Positions 7,533 through 10,326 of a stretch of 10,326 nucleotides of DNA are shown one piece after another. Positions within the stretch are counted from its first letter, which is position 1. Every line of letters begins with the position of its first letter. Below the pieces are notes generated by a model, which searched no databases, was not told the origin of the DNA, and saw only the letters and a program-made list of their open reading frames with translations. This DNA is from Euperipatoides rowelli (Eukaryota; Onychophora; Udeonychophora; Euonychophora; Peripatopsidae). The translations under genes were made by a program, and so were the position numbers. The stretch lies in assembly GCA_003024985.2 (NCBI GenBank), contig PXIH01S0023972.1. One strand, given 5' to 3'.

Positions 7533-8057
7533 TTAACCCTGTCGGGCGCAATCGATCCGACAGATACATGCATTATTTTTTAAATTGCAGCTTTATTTTA
7601 GTAAGTAGAAACCCCCAACACTCAGTACAATCCTAACATGATCTCTTTCGATAGATATAAAAAAGTTTATGATTGAAAGTCTTCAAGCCCATGGAGGTCA
7701 ATTTTGATAGGAAAAAACTATTGATGCAAGTTTTTCCTATTAGACAATGTTAATTTAAATTTTTTTTTTTTTACAAAAACATAATTTAAAAAGTGTAATA
7801 AACAATTGTATTTAAATAAGTGGCAACAATTATCATTTTTGTACTAAACAATACTTTGTAGCTATCTTTTTTTTTTTTTGATGTACAGTGTTATTTTGTA
7901 AAAAAAAATATACGCACATAATAAAATATGAAATATATTTTCATTATAAATGATAAAAAAAAAAAATTTGAGTCCATTGAACTAAGTTATTGAAAATTGT
8001 ATGTCAGATGCATTGTGCCCGTCCGTGTGATTTTTATATTGCGCCCGACAGAGTAAA
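7533..8057. mobile_element. piggyBac-like MITE, 517 bp, with TTAA-type target site
   Basis: The left end is TTAA (7533-7536) followed by CCCTGTCGGGCGCAAT (7537-7552). The right end, ATTGCGCCCGACAGAG (8038-8053), is its inverted copy with one change, followed by TAAA (8054-8057), a one-base departure from TTAA. Subterminally, the left has ACATGCATTAT and the right, on the minus strand, has GGGCACAATGCATCTGAC, a related second set. The interior is non-coding and AT-rich, with a small hairpin (7707-7718 with 7730-7740). TTAA targets and CCC-starting ends are typical of the piggyBac superfamily; the assignment rests on these only, as no transposase is present. Confidence 0.72.
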
Positions 8058-8566
8058 CTGAAGAGTAAATAACGAATACCTCCCCAGAATAACGCATATA
8101 TTTTTTACAAAATTGAGTTAGCGGTGGGAAAATGTTCTATATCCAAACCTGTAGCAGTGTGGTGGCAGAATGTTCAAATGTTTACAAACAAAGTGTGTTC
8201 ATAAGTATAAAATATATAGGGTAGAAATATTGACATTCTAGTTCTTTTGAAATGAGTTGGATATGCAACATTATCATTTTTGAGTGTATTATGATTATCG
8301 TGTAAAAAGTAATCATTGGACTTGCTGTATAACTAATAGTAATTAAACAATTTGAAATTATTTTTTAGGCATATTTGAGAAAAAGTATTGAATTACATTT
8401 ACAGAATACGATTTATACTGTCTCCTGTAAAAATAGATCAAACGGATTATACAACATTCTGGGGTGGTGGTCAATTATAATAATTAGGCCAGACCTAGAT
8501 GCCACATTTAATTGTACAAAGTTAACTGCCCAATTATAAACACTCGGGTCAAAGGTTAAATTAGAT
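8058..8566. other. Gene-free AT-rich stretch
   Basis: No ORF, RNA gene or repeat pair was recognised between the TTAA-flanked element and the inverted repeat at 8567. Confidence 0.5.
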
Positions 8567-8644
8567 TTAAGGTGACATGCTTTGGACTTTTTAATTTTTT
8601 TTGTTTATTTTGAAAGATAATGACTAAAAAAAATGATTCCACTT
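8567..8644 (+). repeat. Inverted repeat pair, left copy
   Basis: TTAAGGTGACATGCTTTGGA, followed by an A/T-rich core and TATTTTGAAAGATAATGACT ending GATTCCACTT, matches the reverse complement of 10217-10296 with one clear substitution plus small differences in homopolymer runs. Homology stops at TTAA on the outer side and at ACTT on the inner side in both copies. They could be the TIRs of one 1.7-kb element, or two separate small copies. Confidence 0.85.
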
Positions 8645-8965
8645 AAAAATTTAAAACAAAAAATTATTCATATATTAAGTTTAGAAATACATTTTGGTTT
8701 GTGAGTACGTTTTATGATATAGAAATAGATGTCGCTTGGTTCCATCAGGCCAGATAACTACATAGCAACAATGAAACACCATCGCTTCTACCATTAGATT
8801 AACTGGAGACTATACTTTATTCAATTTATCCAATTTATTGAATATACAGTATATAGATTAAATTATAGAAAGCAATATGGTACATTATACTGTTATATTT
8901 TTTAATAAATAAATAAAAAAGAAAACTAGAATGAATCGCCCAGCTCAATAATTACAGAATTATTG

Positions 8966-8980
8966 AAGTGATCAAATTTT
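8966..8980 (+). repeat. Target-site duplication of the SINE, copy 1
   Basis: AAGTGATCAAATTTT is repeated exactly at 9333-9347. The four T's at its end merge into the SINE's poly(T), i.e. its poly(A) tail on the minus strand. Confidence 0.85.
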
Positions 8981-9332
8981 TTTTTTTTTGCTTTCTTCAC
9001 CAATACCCCGCCTGGCGGCTAAGGCGAATCGTATTTAGGAAACTATTTACATATTTACAGTATCTGATTTCAATACTGACTGCCCGCTATTTTACAACTG
9101 GTAGTTCAGACGATATATCTACATGTCATGTAACTTCGTTGCATTACGCAAACAGTGGAACATAACTTCGAAAGATAACTACTGGATTGAAAGCATCTTG
9201 TTTCTTTCTATCTTCCAGAAAGAAAGACAGATTGAAAGCTAGGCTGGACAGCTCAAGCCGCGAACCCTGGTCGCTAGCTTGGGCTTATACCAAGAATACG
9301 AAGCAGCGCAGCTCAACCCACTGCCCCTTGGC
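8981..9332 (-). mobile_element. tRNA-derived SINE, apparently full length (about 352 bp)
   Basis: On the minus strand the element starts GCCAAGGGGCAGTGGG directly beside a target-site duplication and ends in a 13-base A run (8989-8977) beside the other copy. This is the layout of an element inserted by LINE machinery. The head is tRNA-like: an A-box-like CAGTGGGTTGAGCTGCG (9323-9307) and a B-box-like GGGTTCGCGGC (9267-9257) lie at tRNA-like spacing, and the region is GC-richer than its surroundings. The body contains no TTTT on the transcribed strand, despite the AT-rich setting, as RNA polymerase III needs. Just before the tail a stem pairs 9009-9013 (CGCCT) with 9022-9026 (AGGCG), which may be the 3' hairpin recognised by a partner LINE reverse transcriptase. 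Short ORFs at 8968-9165 and 9187-9369 are antisense shadows. The family is not identified. Confidence 0.82.
9185..9239. repeat. 10-bp direct repeats flanking a small hairpin inside the SINE
   Basis: GATTGAAAGC occurs at 9185-9194 and 9230-9239. Between them TTTCTTTCT (9201-9209) pairs with AGAAAGAAA (9217-9225). This may be an internal duplication or a junction between SINE modules. Confidence 0.7.
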
Positions 9333-9347
9333 AAGTGATCAAATTTT
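9333..9347 (+). repeat. Target-site duplication of the SINE, copy 2
   Basis: Exact copy of 8966-8980, immediately next to the 5' end of the minus-strand SINE. No mismatch is seen over 15 bases, suggesting a relatively recent insertion. Confidence 0.85.
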
Positions 9348-10216
9348 GTTTTCATTTCTTTTCTTTTAATTAAGCTACACAAAATAGTTGAAGAATCCAA
9401 GAATTTTCTAGTCCTAAGGATTTTATCAAAGCGTCTTCAAAGTAATCCTGATTTTTATTATGGAAAATGAATAAATGCAATGGATTACTAGAATGATGAA
9501 CTAGCATCTGTACAATTTAAGGCACAGCAGTATAAGTTTTTATTTTCACAAAAACCATCTAAAACATTCTGCAGGTTATCTTCCAATGGATGATATACAG
9601 CACTTTTATTAATCAATATTTATCCACAATTCCGGATATGTATTGGATTTATATTTTTATTTATTATCGTTTAATTAAGTTTTGTCAGTGATTTGTTATA
9701 TCTACAAATAGCTGTTTGTGTCCGTCTAACGTAGCAAGTAATGGCGAACTTTGGTTGAATTACTTCATGCTTCGTTAAAAATAAATAATTTATAATGCAA
9801 TATGAATTGTAACTAGAAACATGGAATGTTTGTGAGACGATACCTCACATTGGTGTTTAAGCCATGTCAGATTTTTTTTTTTTTGACTGGTCATTTGATG
9901 ATTGACATTTCTTAAATTGTTTTTTTTTTTAAAAAATCTATTATTTGTATTTATGTAAATAAGGCCCATATTAAAAGTAATTTGAATTTAATTTTTATGT
10001 AAATAATTATGACTGCAGAAATTTGCAATATATTTTTATTTTTTGTATAAAGTAAGTTTAATAAATACACCCGATACCTAGTAATGTTTATGCTGGTGAA
10101 GTCAATAAATTCGAAAAAGCGTGTTGGTGGCTATTGCAAACATTACTGGTTAGATGGGGAGGAGCTATAAAAGTAAATTTGATTAATACTAATTAAATCG
10201 CTTTTTTTTTTTTATC
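9348..10216. other. Gene-free AT-rich stretch
   Basis: No ORF or RNA gene is seen. A TTTATGTAAATAA motif occurs twice (near 9950 and 9995). A lone TATAAAAG at 10166-10173 has no downstream gene in the window. If 8567-10296 is a single element, this is part of its interior. Confidence 0.5.
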
Positions 10217-10296
10217 AAGTGGAATCATTTTTTTAGTCATTATCTTTCAAAATAAATTTTAAAAAAAATTAAAAAATCCAAAGCATGTCACCTTAA
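10217..10296 (-). repeat. Inverted repeat pair, right copy
   Basis: Reverse-complement match to 8567-8644. On the minus strand it starts TTAAGGTGACATGC and ends GATTCCACTT. Directly outside its TTAA lies CCCTTTCC, whereas the left copy has ATCTAATTTAACC (minus-strand reading) in that place. Confidence 0.85.
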
Positions 10297-10326
10297 CCCT
10301 TTCCACTCCAATGGCGATTGAGAATC
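10293..10326 (+). mobile_element. Possible start of a second TTAA/CCC-ended element, cut by window edge
   Basis: TTAA followed by CCCTTTCCACTCCAATGGCG resembles the ends of piggyBac-type MITEs, and homology between the two copies of the neighbouring repeat stops exactly at this TTAA. Only 30 bases of the putative element are visible, so neither a right end nor a second TTAA can be checked. Confidence 0.4.

Noticed and set aside
9240-9332. Functional tRNA gene
   Set aside because: A- and B-box-like motifs exist, but the sequence does not close into an acceptor stem and the unit continues into a SINE body with a poly(A) tail.
8968-9369. Two plus-strand ORFs (65 and 60 codons)
   Set aside because: Both fall within or across the antisense strand of the SINE and one starts inside its target-site duplication. 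The open frames reflect the GC-richer insert.
10166-10173. TATAAAAG as a core promoter
   Set aside because: Expected by chance in AT-rich DNA, and it precedes only repeat sequence.
1-10326. CRISPR array, bacterial operon or prophage
   Set aside because: No regularly spaced direct repeats with unique spacers, no ribosome-binding sites or tightly packed ORFs. The content is eukaryotic.

Overview
The window is AT-rich, full of long A/T runs and (TA)n/(TACA)n microsatellites. It contains a tRNA-derived SINE, several terminal-inverted-repeat (TIR) elements and a decayed hAT-type transposase. There is no operon structure, ribosome-binding pattern or long ORF. This points to intergenic or intronic DNA of an animal, probably a marine invertebrate. 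The species cannot be read from the sequence, and no intact protein gene is visible. Two unresolved bases (3150, 7353) show that it comes from a draft assembly. || Layout. 1-281 is a block repeated exactly at 2869-3149; part of that block, with extra upstream sequence, recurs at 3151-3307 just after the N at 3150. That arrangement looks at least partly like an assembly problem. 891-1156 is a short TIR element. 1935-2060 and 3304-3400 are inverted relatives of one repeat; beside the first lies a perfect 17-bp-arm hairpin (2063-2100). 2172-2579 is a foldback element with two 64-bp subrepeats in each arm, followed by a degenerate 120-bp tandem pair (2585-2804). 4044-5074 holds scattered pieces of a hAT-like gene: a BED zinc finger, a C-terminal dimerisation region with frameshifts, and a Lys/Glu-rich tail. 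5819-6372 is a head-to-head pair of related ~250-bp elements. 6465-6839 (minus) is the longest ORF; it is unrecognised but could include an exon, and a perfect 22-bp-arm palindrome lies at its start. 7533-8057 is a 517-bp TTAA-associated element resembling piggyBac-type MITEs. 8567-8644 and 10217-10296 are inverted ~78-bp copies, each ending exactly at TTAA. Between them, 8981-9332 is a complete-looking SINE on the minus strand with a 15-bp target-site duplication. The window ends in what looks like the start of another TTAA/CCCTTT element (10293-10326). || These parts are not genes working together. They are layers of mobile DNA of different ages. The SINE, with its perfect target-site duplication, looks youngest; the hAT remnant is old. 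The best-supported biological result is the SINE. The most useful caution is the suspect join around 3150.
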